Shown one piece after another: positions 52,401 through 64,000 of a stretch of 64,000 bases of DNA. The position numbers and the translations under genes are program-made. Within the stretch, counting starts at the first letter, position 1. Every line of letters starts with the position of its first letter. The notes beneath the pieces are model-generated. The model did no database searches, was not told where the DNA came from, and saw only the letters and a list, made by a program, of their open reading frames with translations. The DNA is from Tetradesmus obliquus (lineage: Eukaryota > Chlorophyta > Chlorophyceae > Sphaeropleales > Scenedesmaceae), in the NCBI GenBank assembly GCA_030272155.1, contig CP126199.1, positions 4,266,501 through 4,330,500 of the forward strand, in the 5' to 3' direction.

Positions 52401-53822
52401 CTGAGGCTGAGGCTGAGGCTGAGGCATGTCACTTCTGTATGATGCATGCAGCTGCCATGTCCAATCATTGCATAGAATTGTACTGTCCAGTGTTGCCTTG
52501 CTGTGCTTGCTTGCTTATGTGTGTCTTTTGCACTGCTGCTGCTGCTGCCACAGCACGACATCTGGGAGGATGAAGAATTTGTGAGTGCCTGGAAGTCATA
52601 GTCCCTGCTCTGAATGATTAGTTGCACACAGGCCTCTTGCTGCAGCATGTTTGCTCGCTGTTTGCCAGCTTGCAGCGTGCAGCTGCAGCTCCTTTTGTCA
52701 CACAGTCTGCATGCTCCTCACTAACCCATTCTTCTGTTGCCTTCTTCTCTGCTGCTGCTGCTGCAGGACGTCACCCAGGACTTCAGCTTCGCCAGCGACC
52801 CTGCCGCCCAGTTTGAGGCCAAGCGGGCATTCTACGCATCACTGAGGGACAAGCCCGCGCCACAGCAGCAGGAGGCAGGCCCGCCCAGCCCCACCCTGCT
52901 CGCAGCGCTGGCAACGCGCAAGTACACAAGCGACCAGACAACGCTGCTGACACCGCAGGAGGCGCAGGCAGCCAAGGCAAACGGCATCGCACAGCGCAGC
53001 AAGGCATCATCTGCTGCCGCCGCCGTCACTGCCACATGCGAGGCGTCCCTGCGCGGCATGAGCAAGGCCGAGCGCATGGCCTACTTTGAGAGCACCGTGT
53101 ACGCCCCAGTTGACAGCACGAAGAAGACCAAGGCAGAGGAGAAGGAGGAGTTTGAGATTGATTTTGCTGCAGCCATGGCCGAGGTACAGGCTGAGTTGGC
53201 CAAGCAGAAGAACAGCAACAGCAGCAGCAAGGCCACCACGATCAACATGCGGCCATCAGACGACCTGCGGCCGGGACAGGAGGAGGACCAGCAGGGCAGC
53301 AGCAGCAGCAGGTGAGGGGCATGTGGGTGATGTCTGAGTTCGCTTTATGTGTTTGCTGGTGGGTGGGTGTGATTGCTGCTGTCACACGTGCTGCAGCTCA
53401 GCTGCAGCTGCAAACCAGTGTGCTTCTGTTCTGTGTCATGTGCGGTACATGTGCTGCTGCACCGCTTTGCGCCACTGCTGCTTGAATGTGCTTGTCCTGC
53501 CCTAACAATTGCCGCCTGCTGTGTTTGCTTTTGCTGCAGGCCCAACATCACAGAGCCCACTCTGCCCAAGGCACTGGTGGAGCAGGCAACCGGGTACATC
53601 AACAACTTCAGCAAGCGCACCGCAGCACGCGCCAACACCAGCAGCGACAACACAACAACCGCCAGCAGCATCTTTGTCATCAGCAGCGGCGGCAAGTATG
53701 CGGCGCTTTGCGAGCTGCACAAGCCCATGGACAGCAGCCAGGCACTGCTGGCTGAGCTGGACAGCTTCCTGGAGCAGGGCAAGGAGATGATTGCGGCACG
53801 CCTGCCGCCCACGTCTGCGTAA
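49404..53822 (+). CDS. Unknown membrane protein with Thr-rich minisatellite exon
   Basis: I do not recognise this gene. Eight exons: 49404-49873, 50097-50222, 50568-50762, 51200-51313, 51569-52277, 52554-52580, 52767-53311 and 53540-53822; 822 residues in frame. Two membrane segments (about residues 3-23 and 59-79) are followed by a Lys/Arg-rich stretch and Asn/Thr/Ser-rich sequence. TFDFDFKKTTFF precedes GIIGSGKSS, which has the spacing of a Walker A loop (254-261), but no other NTPase motif follows. Residues 302-538 are Thr/Pro/Val/Asn repeats (TTPV, NTTPT). A 27-base micro-exon encodes HDIWEDEEF, leading into DVTQDFSFASDPAAQFEAKRAF, an acidic/Lys-rich stretch and a folded-looking C-terminus (ISSGGKYAALCELHKPMDSS). 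All junction phases fit. The start is uncertain. Confidence 0.6.
51600..52250 (+). repeat. Coding minisatellite, 12-bp CCGTCACCACCC family
   Basis: The left part (to about 51850) is a looser AACACCACCCCAACCGCCAT array; the right part is ~30 copies of a 12-bp unit CC(G/A)TCACCACCC / CCGGCACCACCC with AACC variants. No frame has a stop. The frame set by the flanking exon (TGC GAC ACT GAG) reads Thr-rich TTPVTTPV. Confidence 0.9.
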
Positions 53823-54380
53823 AGGAGTGTGCTACGTCTTCGGAGTGTGTGTGTGTGTGGCAGGTGAGGCAGCGGCAGGTGCTGCATGTGGTTGAATGTG
53901 CATACGCAGCTCCAGCTTCAGTCGATTTTGCTTCCTGTACCTGCTTGTCAGCATGCTGCCTCCATCACATGTGTGTTTATTGTTGCATTGTTTCAGCGCT
54001 GTATTTGCCACCACCACCTCTGACTCCTCAACCTGTTTCACACCGTCTGCTACTTGCAGGCCCTCAGCGGCTGCCCAGCAACAACCAAACCAAAACAAAA
54101 CAACAACCAACCAACCAACCAACCAACCAACCTCCATTGGCCAACCAACAAACCGACAAACCTATGCAACAAAACACAAAACCAAACACACAAGTGAGCT
54201 AGACATTGCCCAGCCCAGCCACCCCCTGCCCCCTCTTGCCCCCCGCTGCCCTCTCTTGCTCTCCCCTGCCCACTCTTGCCCTCCCCTGCCCTGCTCTGGT
54301 TATGCCACTGGGTTGGACGATAGGGTGAAACTGGCGCCCACACCAGGTGAGATGGATGGGCAGCTGACGTGCATGGATCT
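53823..54380. other. Intergenic with CAAC and CCCTGCCC stretches
   Basis: After the stop there is a (CCAA)n-type run (about 54083-54135) and a C/T-rich tract of CCCCTGCCCTCTCTTGC-like words (about 54220-54298). No gene seen. Confidence 0.45.
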
Positions 54381-54394
54381 GTCACACTAGTGGA

Positions 54395-56215
54395 TTGAGG
54401 ACTCTAACACTGCGGCCGGGGACGCCTTGCTGATCTGTGTGACCCGCTTTGCTGATGAGGTGGTAGAGTTTGAACGAGTGAACTGACGATCGTGTCGCTG
54501 CTGTATGCATGTGTTTCTTCAATGCAACGTACATGATGAGGTTCAAGCTGAGCTCAACCGACGGTTGGCACTTCCACAGCAACAGGTGAGAGGTTGCATA
54601 GGTTTGCGTGGTGGGCTCTGTCGCATCTTCTGCATTGCTGGAGAGTTTTGTTCTGCCACTGCGGTTTGGGGACGCCCTGCTGATCTGTGTGATGAGCTGC
54701 GCTGCTGCTGGGTGACGTGATGCGCAACTGTGAGCTGACTGTTTGTGCTTCTTCTGCTGTCTGTCTCTCTCTCCTCCCCACATACTTTTGAAAATCAACG
54801 CATCTCAACCGCTGCGATTCAATTTGAGCTAAGCTGGCGGCGCCTGCCTTGCCTGATAGCTCCTTAACACCAGGTGCGTTGGTGCACCCAGTTACTGACA
54901 GGCCTGCGTGCTGCGCTCTGTCACATATTCTGCACTTGCATTGCTAAGTTCTGTTCTGCCGCTGCGGTTGGGGACGCCTGGCTGATCTGTGTGTACTTTT
55001 TGTACTGCTGCTGGGTGACGCGATGCGCAACTGTGGGCTGACTACTCGTGCTTTTGCTGTTGTCTTTCTGTCTACCCCATCAACACACTTGACTCATCAA
55101 CACATCCCAAACATTGCGGGCCGAGGTGAGTTAAGCTGGCGGCGCCTGCCCTGCCTGCAAGCTCCAAGCACCAGGTGCGCTGTGCAGTACGATAGGCTTG
55201 CATGCTGGGCTCTGTCGCATTTTCTGCAGTTGCCGTTGGTTGTTGTGTTGTGCTGCTGGCGTTGGGGATGCCTTGCTGGTCTGTGTGACATGTGCTTCTG
55301 CTGGGTGTCAGGTCACACTACTGGAGCTAACTACTTGTGCTTTTGCTGCGCTCTCTCTGTCTGTCTTTCTTGCAATACCCAATCAACGCATCGCACACTC
55401 TGGGGGCCAAGTCGAGCTCTACTGGCGGCGCCTGCAAACTCCTAACACCAAGTGAGCTGACATGGCATGCGTGCTGGGCTGTGTTGTGCATATTGCACTT
55501 GCCTTTGGGTGTCTGTCTGCTGTCGCGCTTAAAGACGCCTGGTTGGTTTGTGTTCGTGACCTATGCTGCTGCTGGGTGACAATATGTAGTGCTGTAAGCT
55601 TATGCGCTCAAGCCAACAAGCTTGCAGTGGTACTGACTTCATGTTTGCTTTCATGAATGCATCGATAATGCTGCAGGCCAAGATCAGCCCAGTCGAAGCC
55701 CAGCCCCTCGTCATGAAGATTATGCCCCAGCCCCTCGTCATGAAGATTATGCCCCAGCCCCATAGCGACCAAGCCCTGCCCCCGACCAGACCATTGAAGC
55801 CGTGCCCCAGCCCCAGGCCCCACCAAACCCCATGCATCTCTCTTGCCCCACCCTGCCCTCTCTTTCCCCACCCCTGCCACTGCTCTTGCCCTTCCCCTCT
55901 CTCTCTTGCCCTCCTCTGCCCTCCCTTACTCTCCACTGCCCTCCCTGGCTCCACCCTGCTCCCTTGCCCCACCCTGCCCTGCCCTGCCCCGTCCAAGCCG
56001 CACCTTCACCACGCCCTGCCCCAAGCCCCTGCTCCACGCCTGATCACGCCCACACCAAGTGAGCTGGCATGGCATGCGTGCTGGGCTGTGTTGTGCATGC
56101 TGCACTTGCCTTTGGGTGTCTGTCTGCTGTCGCGCTTGAAGACGCCTGGTTGGTTTGTGTGACCCATGCTGCTGCAGCGTGACAAAGCGTGACACCTCCA
56201 ACCTTTTGATGGATT
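54395..56215. repeat. Diverged ~290-bp tandem repeats
   Basis: Six copies can be followed by the anchor GGGGACGCC/GAyGCC then TGsTkGrTyTGTGT at about 54420, 54669, 54972, 55267, 55541 and 56141 (spacings about 249, 303, 295, 274 and 600). Each copy also carries GCTGGGCTSTGTYG upstream, GCTGCTGGGTGAC, a TGCTTTTGCTG..CTGTCTKTC stretch and, in the middle copies, CTGGCGGCGCCTGC. The 600-bp gap is filled by C-rich sequence. The copies are far more diverged than the 306-bp satellite to the right and do not resemble it by eye. Confidence 0.75.
55680..56055. repeat. C-rich stretch with 27-bp direct repeat
   Basis: CCAGCCCCTCGTCATGAAGA followed by TTATGCC is repeated twice in tandem (55703-55756), then a long CCCTGCCC/CCCACCCTGC stretch. 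It is open in one plus-strand frame and would read Pro-rich, but I see no convincing gene. Confidence 0.6.
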
Positions 56216-56279
56216 AAAGTTGATGTGCTTGAGCTGGCAAGCTTGTTCTACTGCTGTTGTGTTCACTTAATGAAGAATT

Positions 56280-57130
56280 TCAACTGCTGCAGCCGAGACC
56301 ATGGCAGCCCTGCCCCTGCCCAGTGAAGACCAGCCAGCCCCACAGCCCAAGCACATCTGGAGATCTTCACCACCCAAAGGAAGTACTGTGATGTGTGGCG
56401 AGCGTGTCGGCAGCAGTGCAAAGGCAGCATCTCAGCGGCATCATAGGCAGTGACAGCGGCAGCAACAGTCAGCAGCATCAGCAGCAGCAGCGGCACTTTA
56501 ATTGACAACAAATATAGCATGCAAACCAACGGACCCTTGCATTGTTTGACTTTGGCTCAGCTTCTGATTACGTGCTTGATTGTGTTTTGCGCAGGCACAT
56601 TCCCTTCACCAAAGCCACAGCCCAAGCACATCTGGAGATCTTCACCGCACCCTGCCCCAAGCCCTTCATCATCACACCCTGCCCCAAGCCCTTCATCATC
56701 ACACCCTGCCCCAAGCCCTTCATCATCACACCCTGCTCCAAGTCTATCCACAGGACAAGCCCAACCAAAGCCCGGCAAGACACCCGAGGGACGTACGCGT
56801 GATTCTTAGCAATATCAACTCAGCAGCAGACAGCTTCAGTCCAGCAGCAGCAGCAGCAGCAGCCCGCCAGCACAGCAGCAGCAGTCGACAGCCAATCAAA
56901 GCAGCATTATAGAGACAGCACCAGCACCAGCGGCAGCTATAGACAGCTATAGAAGCAGTGTTAACAGCCTAGCAACAGCGGCAGCATCAGCGCCAGCATC
57001 AGTGCCAGCAGTGTCAGCGGCAGCTTAGCTAGAAGCAGAATTAGTACAAGTTTCAGCGTCCTTGTCCTTGTGTTTGAATGACCTCACCTTATCACGATAA
57101 ATTTGTCTTGTCATCCGCAGGCAATTTACA
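56280..57130. repeat. Degenerate left border of the 306-bp satellite
   Basis: Partial units: CAAGCACATCTGGAGATCTT at about 56349 and 56624, GCAGGCACATTCCCTTCACC at about 56590, and a CAGCAGCAG/AGCGGCAGC-rich part. A 27-bp minisatellite, ACCCTGCCCCAAGCCCTTCA plus TCATCAC, is inserted with three full copies at 56648-56728 and a changed fourth. It reads HPAPSPSSS in one frame. Confidence 0.8.
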
Positions 57131-60100
57131 TCCAAGCCTCATCCCCTTCACCAGAGCCATTCACCAGAGCCCAAGCACATCTGGAGATCTTCACCACCCA
57201 AAGGAAGTATTGTTATGTGCGGTTGTTTCAACACAGCAGGGACAGCACCAGCATTGCAGAGGCAGCATCTCAGCGGCAGCATACACAGTGGCAGCGGCAG
57301 TAACAGTCAGCATCAGTCAACAGCAGCAGCGACAGGGGCAGTTATACTGACAGCAAACATAGCATGCGAATTAATGGACCATTGATTTGTTTGACTTTAG
57401 CTCAGCGTCTGACTCCGTCCTTGTTTATGGTTTTCACAGGCACATCCCCTTCACCAGAGCCACAGCCCAAGCACATCTGGAGATCTTCACCACCCAAAGG
57501 AAGTATTGTTATGTGCGGTTGTTTCAACACAGCAGGGACAGCACCAGCGTACCGGCAGCATTGCAGAGGCAGCATCTCAGCGGCAGCATACACAGCGGCA
57601 GCGGCAGTAACAGTCAGCATCAGTCAACAGCAGCAGCGGCAGCGGCAGTTTAACTGACAGCAAACATAGCATGCCAACAATGGAATATTGAATTGTTTGG
57701 CTTTAGCTCAGCGTCTGACCCCGTCCTTGTTTATGGTTTTCACAGGCACATCCCCTTCACCAGAGCCACAGCCCAAGCACATCTGAAGATCTTCACCACC
57801 CAAAGGAAGTATTGTTATGTGCGGTTGTTTCAACACAGCAGGGACAGCACCAGCGTACCGGCAGCATTGCAGAGGCAGCATCTCAGCAACAGCATACACA
57901 GCGGCAGCGGCAGCAACAGTCAGCATAAGTCAGCCGCAGCAGCGGCAACGGCAGTTTAATTGACAGCAAACATAGCATGCGAACAATGGAATATTGAATT
58001 GTTTGGCTTTAGCTCAGCGTCTGACTCCGTCCTTGTTTATGGTTTTCACAGGCACATCCCCTTCACCAGAGCCACAGCCCAAGCACATCTGGAGATCTTC
58101 ACCACCCAAAGGAAGTATTGTTATGTGCGGTTGTTTCAACACAGCAGGGACAGCACCAGCGTACCGGCAGCATTGCAGAGGCAGCATCTCAGCGGCAGCA
58201 TACACAGCGGCAGCGGCAGTAACAGTCAGCATCAGTCAACAGCAGCAGCGACAGGGGCAGTTTAACTGACAGCAAACATAGCATGCGAATTAATGGACCA
58301 TTGATTTGTTTGACTTTAGCTCAGCGTCTGACTCCGTCCTTGTTTATGGTTTTCACAGGCACATCCCCTTCACCAGAGCCACAGCCCAAGCACATCTGGA
58401 GATCTTCACCACCCAAAGGAAGTATTGTTATGTGCGGTTGTTTCAACACAGCAGGGACAGCACCAGCGTACCGGCAGCATTGCAGAGGCAGCATCTCAGC
58501 GGCAGCATACACAGCGGCAGCGGCAGTAACAGTCAGCATCAGTCAACAGCAGCAGCGGCAGGGGCAGTTTAACTGACAGCAAACATAGCATGCGAACAAT
58601 GGAATATTGAATTGTTTGGCTTTAGCTCAGCGTCTGACTCCATCCTTGTTTATGGTTTTCACAGGCACATCCCCTTCACCAGAGCCACAGCCCAAGCACA
58701 TCTGGAGATCTTCACCACCCAAAGGAAGTATTGTTATGTGCGGTTGTTTCAACACAGCAGGGACAGCACCAGCATTGCAGAGGCAGCATCTCAGCGGCAG
58801 CATACACAGTGGCAGCGGCAGTAACAGTCAGCATCAGTCAACAGCAGCAGCGACAGGGGCAGTTTAACTGACAGCAAACATAGCATGCGAATTAATGGAC
58901 CATTGATTTGTTTGACTTTAGCTCAGCGTCTGACTCCGTCCTTGTTTATGGTTTTCACAGGCACATCCCCTTCACCAGAGCCACAGCCCAAGCACATCTG
59001 GAGATCTTCACCACCCAAAGGAAGTATTGTTATGTGCGGTTGTTTCAACACAGCAGGGACAGCACCAGCGTACCGGCAGCATTGCAGAGGCAGCATCTCA
59101 GCGGCAGCATACACAGCGGCAGCGGCAGTAACAGTCAGCATCAGTCAACAGCAGCAGCGACAGGGGCAGTTTAACTGACAGCAAACATAGCATGCGAATT
59201 AATGGACCATTGATTTGTTTGACTTTAGCTCAGCGTCTGACTCCGTCCTTGTTTATGGTTTTCACAGGCACATCCCCTTCACCAGAGCCACAGCCCAAGC
59301 ACATCTGGAGATCTTCACCACCCAAAGGAAGTATTGTTATGTGCGGTTGTTTCAACACAGCAGGGACAGCACCAGCGTACCGGCAGCATTGCAGAGGCAG
59401 CATCTCAGCGGCAGCATACACAGCGGCAGCGGCAGTAACAGTCAGCATCAGTCAACAGCAGCAGCGGCAGCGGCAGTTTAACTGACAGCAAACATAGCAT
59501 GCGAACAATGGAATATTGAATTGTTTGGCTTTAGCTCAGCGTCTGACTCCATCCTTGTTTATGGTTTTCACAGGCACATCCCCTTCACCAGAGCCACAGC
59601 CCAAGCACATCTGGAGATCTTCACCACCCAAAGGAAGTATTGTTATGTGCGGTTGTTTCAACACAGCAGGGACAGCACCAGCATTGCAGAGGCAGCATCT
59701 CAGCGGCAGCATACACAGTGGCAGCGGCAGTAACAGTCAGCATCAGTCAACAGCAGCAGCGACAGGGGCAGTTTAACTGACAGCAAACATAGCATGCGAA
59801 TTAATGGACCATTGATTTGTTTGACTTCAGCTCAGCGTCTGACTCCGTCCTTGTTTATGGTTTTCACAGGCACATCCCCTTCACCAGAGCCACAGCCCAA
59901 GCACATCTGGAGATCTTCACCACCCAAAGGAAGTATTGTTATGTGCGGTTGTTTCAACACAGCAGGGACAGCACCAGCGTACCGGCAGCATTGCAGAGGC
60001 AGCATCTCAGCGGCAGCATACACAGCGGCAGCGGCAGTAACAGTCAGCATCAGTCAACAGCAGCAGCGGCAGCGGCAGTTTAACTGACAGCAAACATAGC

Positions 60101-63100
60101 ATGCGAACAATGGAATATTGAATTGTTTGGCTTTAGCTCAGCGCCTGACCCCGTCCTTGTTTATGGTTTTCACAGGCACATCCCCTTCACCAGAGCCACA
60201 GCCCAAGCACATCTGAAGACCTTCACCACCCAAAGGAAGTATTGTTATGTGCGGTTGTTTCAACACAGCAGGGACAGCACCAGCGTACCGGCAGCATTGC
60301 AGAGGCAGCATCTCAGCAACAGCATACACAGCGGCAGCGACAGCAACAGTCAGCATAAGTCAGCCGCAGCAGCGGCAACGGCAGTTTAATTGACAGCAAA
60401 CATAGCATGCGAACAATGGAATATTGAATTGTTTGGCTTTAGCTCAGCGTCTGACTCCGTCCTTGTTTATGGTTTTCACAGGCACATCCCCTTCACCAGA
60501 GCCACAGCCCAAGCACATCTGGAGATCTTCACCACCCAAAGGAAGTATTGTTATGTGCGGTTGTTTCAACACAGCAGGGACAGCACCAGCATTGCAGAGG
60601 CAGCATCTCAGCGGCAGCATACACAGCGGCAGCGGCAGTAACAGTCAGCATCAGTCAACAGCAGCAGCGGCAGCGGCAGTTTACTGACAGCAAACATAGC
60701 ATGCGAACAATGGAATATTGAATTGTTTGGCTTTAGCTCAGCGTCTGACCCCGTCCTTGTTTATGGTTTTCACAGGCACATCCCCTTCACCAGAGCCACA
60801 GCCCAAGCACATCTGAAGATCTTCACCACCCAAAGGAAGTATTGTTATGTGCGGTTGTTTCAACACAGCAGGGACAGCACCAGCGTACCGGCAGCATTGC
60901 AGAGGCAGCATCTCAGCAACAGCATACACAGCGGCAGCGGCAGCAACAGTCAGCATAAGTCAGCCGCAGCAGCGGCAACGGCAGTTTAATTGACAGCAAA
61001 CATAGCATGCGAACAATGGAATATTGAATTGTTTGGCTTTAGCTCAGCGTCTGACTCCGTCCTTGTTTATGGTTTTCACAGGCACATCCCCTTCACCAGA
61101 GCCACAGCCCAAGCACATCTGGAGATCTTCACCACCCAAAGGAAGTATTGTTATGTGCGGTTGTTTCAACACAGCAGGGACAGCACCAGCATTGCAGAGG
61201 CAGCATCTCAGCGGCAGCATACACAGTGGCAGCGGCAGTAACAGTCAGCATCAGTCAACAGCAGCAGCGACAGGGGCATTTTAACTGACAGCAAACATAG
61301 CATGCGAATTAATGGACCATTGATTTGTTTGACTTTAACTCAGCGTCTGACTCCGTCCTTGTTTATGGTTTTCACAGGCACATCCCCTTCACCAGAGCCA
61401 CAGCCCAAGCACATCTGGAGATCTTCACCACCCAAAGGAAGTAATGTTATGTGCGGTTGTTTCAACACAGCAGGGACAGCACCAGCGTACCGGCAGCATT
61501 GCAGAGGCAGCATCTCAGCGGCAGCATACACAGCGGCAGCGGCAGTAACAGTCAGCATCAGTCAACAGCAGCAGCGGCAGCGGCAGTTTAACTGACAGCA
61601 AACATAGCATGCGAACAATGGAATATTGAATTGTTTGGCTTTAGCTCAGCGTCTGACCCCGTCCTTGTTTATGGTTTTCACAGGCACATCCCCTTCACCA
61701 GAGCCACAGCCCAAGCACATCTGAAGATCTTCACCACCCAAAGGAAGTATTGTTATGTGCGGTTGTTTCAACACAGCAGGGACAGCACCAGCGTACCGGC
61801 AGCATTGCAGAGGCAGCATCTCAGCAACAGCATACACAGCGGCAGCGACAGTAACAGTCAGCATAAGTCAGCCGCAGCAGCGGCAACGGCAGTTTAATTG
61901 ACAGCAAACATAGCATGCGAACAATGGAATATTGAATTGTTTGGCTTTAGCTCAGCGTCTGACTCCGTCCTTGTTTATGGTTTTCACAGGCACATCCCCT
62001 TCACCAGAGCCACAGCCCAAGCACATCTGGAGATCTTCACCACCCAAAGGAAGTATTGTTATGTGCGGTTGTTTCAACACAGCAGGGACAGCACCAGCAT
62101 TGCAGAGGCAGCATCTCAGCGGCAGCATACACAGTGGCAGCGGCAGTAACAGTCAGCATCAGTCAACAGCAGCAGCGACAGGGGCAGTTTAACTGACAGC
62201 AAACATAGCATGCGAATTAATGGACCATTGATTTGTTTGACTTTAGCTCAGCGTCTGACTCCGTCCTTGTTTATGGTTTTCACAGGCACATCCCCTTCAC
62301 CAGAGCCACAGCCCAAGCACATCTGGAGATCTTCACCACCCAAAGGAAGTATTGATATGTGCGGTTTTCAACACAGCAGGGACAGCACCAGCGTACCGGC
62401 AGCATTGCAGAGGCAGCATCTCAGCGGCAGCATACACAGCGGCAGCGGCAGTAACAGTCAGCATCAGTCAACAGCAGCAGCGGCAGGGGCAGTTTAACTG
62501 ACAGCAAACATAGCATGCGAACAATGGAATATTGAAATGTTTGGCTTTAGCTCAGCGTCTGACTCCGTCCTTGTTTATGGTTTTCACAGGCACATCCCCT
62601 TCACCAGAGCCACAGCCCAAGCACATCTGAAGACCTTCACCACCCAAAGGAAGTATTGTTATGTGCGGTTGTTTCAACACAGCAGGGACAGCACCAGCGT
62701 ACCGGCAGCATTGCAGAGGCAGCATCTCAGCGGCAGCATACACAGCGGCAGTGGCAGTAACAGTCAGCATCAGTCAACAGCAGCAGCGGCAGCGGCAGTT
62801 TAACTGACAGCAAACATAGCATGCGAACAATGGAATATTGAATTGTTTGGCTTTAGCTCAGCGTCTGACTCCGTCCTTGTTTATGGTTTTCACAGGCACA
62901 TCCCCTTCACCAGAGCCACAGCCCAAGCACATCTGAAGACCTTCACCACCCAAAGGAAGTATTGTTATGTGCGGTTGTTTCAACACAGCAGGGACAGCAC
63001 CAGCGTACCGGCAGCATTGCAGAGGCAGCATCTCAGCAACAGCATACACAGCGGCAGCGGCAGCAACAGTCAGCATAAGTCAGCCGCAGCAGCGGCAGCG

Positions 63101-63925
63101 GCAGTTTAATTGACAGCATTTGAATCAATGGACCATTGATTTGTTTTACTTTAGCTCAGCGTCTGACTCCGTCCTTGTTTATGGTTTTCACAGGCACATC
63201 CCCTTCACCAGAGCCACAGCCCAATCACATCTGAAGATCTGAACCACCCAAAGGAAGTATTGTTATGTGCGGTTGTTTCAACACAGCAGGGACAGCACCA
63301 GCGTACCGGCAGCATTGCAGAGGCAGCATCCCAGCGGCAGCATACTCAGTGGCAGCGGCAGTAACAGTCAGCATAAGTCAGCCGCAGCAGCGGCAGCGGC
63401 AGTTTAATTGACAGCATGCGAACCAATGGACCATTGATTTGTTTGGCTTCAGCTCAGCGTCTGACTCCGTCCTTGTTTATGGTTTTCACAGGTGAATCCC
63501 CTTCACTAGAGCCACAGCCCAAGCACATCTGGAGATCTTCATAACCCAAAGGAAGTATTGTTATGTGCGGTTGTTTTAACACAGCAGGGACAGCACCAGC
63601 GTACCGGCAGCATTGCAGAGGCAGCATCTCAGCGGCAGCATACGCAGCGGCAGTAACAGTCAGCATCAGTCAACAGCAGCAGCGGCAGCGGCAGTTTAAC
63701 TGACAGCAAACATAGCATGCGAACAATGGACCATTGATTTGTTTGGCTTTAGCTCAGCGTCTGACTCCGTCCTTGTTTATGGTTTTCACAGGCACATCCC
63801 CTTCACCAGAGCCACAGCCCAAGCACATCTGGAGATCTTCACCACCCAAAGGAAGTATTGTTATGTGCGGTTGTTTCAACACAGCAGGGACAGCACCAGC
63901 GTACCGGCAGCATTGCAGAGGCACA
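57131..63925. repeat. ~306-bp tandem satellite array
   Basis: TTTTCACAGGCACATCCCC-type anchors lie at 57431, 57737, 58043, 58350, 58656, 58952, 59259, 59565, 59861, 60167, 60473, 60767, 61073, 61369, 61675, 61981, 62277, 62581, 62887, 63185, 63483 and 63783: 22 good units plus a divergent first one near 57131. The unit is 306-307 bp; a variant missing 11 bp (GTACCGGCAGC) gives 294-296 bp. Two joint types exist: AATTAATGGACCATTGATTT and CAATGGAATATTGAATTG. Identity between units is very high in the middle and falls at both ends. Every frame meets at least one stop per unit (TTTAACTGACAG or a relative), so I do not call genes. Confidence 0.97.
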
Positions 63926-64000
63926 GCCCAAGCACATCTGGAGATCTTCACCACGCCCTGCCCGAAGCCCCATCCACAGTCCAAGGCCAACCACAGCCTG
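63926..64000. repeat. Right border: satellite passes into C-rich sequence
   Basis: The last unit breaks off inside GCAGAGGCA and restarts at CAGCCCAAGCACATCTGGAG, then continues as CACGCCCTGCCCGAAGCCCC instead of the usual CACCCAAAGGAAG. This resembles the left border at about 56640 (CACCGCACCCTGCCCCAAGC). Confidence 0.75.

Noticed and set aside
57361..63109. Repeated 72-97-residue open frames, on both strands, in every satellite unit
   Set aside because: They recur only because the unit recurs. Two plus-strand frames and one minus-strand frame are equally open, each has stops once per unit, and no family or codon preference is visible.
57131..63925. CRISPR-like regularly spaced repeats
   Set aside because: The whole 306-bp unit is conserved with no unique spacers, in a eukaryotic genome, so it is a satellite.

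Overview
The window looks like nuclear DNA of a green alga, most likely a chlorophycean of the Scenedesmus/Tetradesmus/Raphidocelis kind (inference). The evidence is genes broken into many short exons with GTGAG/GTGCG donors and CTGCTGCAG-type acceptors, plastid transit peptides, plant-type enzymes, very frequent (CAG/CTG)n tracts giving poly-Gln, poly-Ala and poly-Ser runs, and TGTAA motifs just after several stop codons. I found no operons, rRNA, tRNA or CRISPR. For each multi-exon gene I chose splice sites by GT/AG and phase and checked that the exon lengths add up to a whole number of codons. No transcript data were available.

Layout: 1-5084 (-) diaminopimelate decarboxylase LYSA, with its 3' end off the left edge and an intronic MITE and foldback. 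5469-7523 (+) cytochrome c oxidase copper chaperone COX11. 7524-10254 intergenic with a 440-bp CA/CACG microsatellite. 10255-12162 (-) an unknown secreted Ala/Ser-rich protein. 13176-18628 (+) a thioredoxin domain fused to a MOCOS/ABA3-like cysteine desulfurase. 19940-20716 (+) a small unknown protein with VTYxDDED repeats. 22507-25406 (+) pantothenate synthetase PANC. 26593-29483 (+) a MYND-finger protein with an apparent one-base frameshift. 31174-33378 (-) a coiled-coil, bZIP-related protein. 33910-36143 (-) a membrane-anchored FkbM-type methyltransferase. 37113-40508 (-) a plastid fibrillin/PAP with a LEA-like N-terminal extension. 40738-42501 (-) intronless CTU2. 42861-48710 (+) EMC1. 49404-53822 (+) an unknown membrane protein with a Thr-rich minisatellite exon. 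53.8-56.3 kb diverged ~290-bp repeats and C-rich DNA. 56.3-64 kb a ~306-bp satellite array running to near the right edge.

The genes are ordinary eukaryotic neighbours without a shared pathway: amino-acid and vitamin synthesis (LYSA, PANC), organelle biogenesis (COX11, fibrillin), tRNA thiolation (CTU2), ER membrane insertion (EMC1) and sulfur transfer (the Trx-desulfurase fusion). CTU2/EMC1 and LYSA/COX11 are close divergent pairs.

The most unusual items are (1) the thioredoxin-MOCOS-like fusion read through one exon, (2) the 306-bp satellite with a three-unit, ~908-bp higher-order period and proline-rich coding-like borders, and (3) repeated tandem duplication of exon-intron borders in at least three unrelated genes, which looks like a local mode of intron growth.
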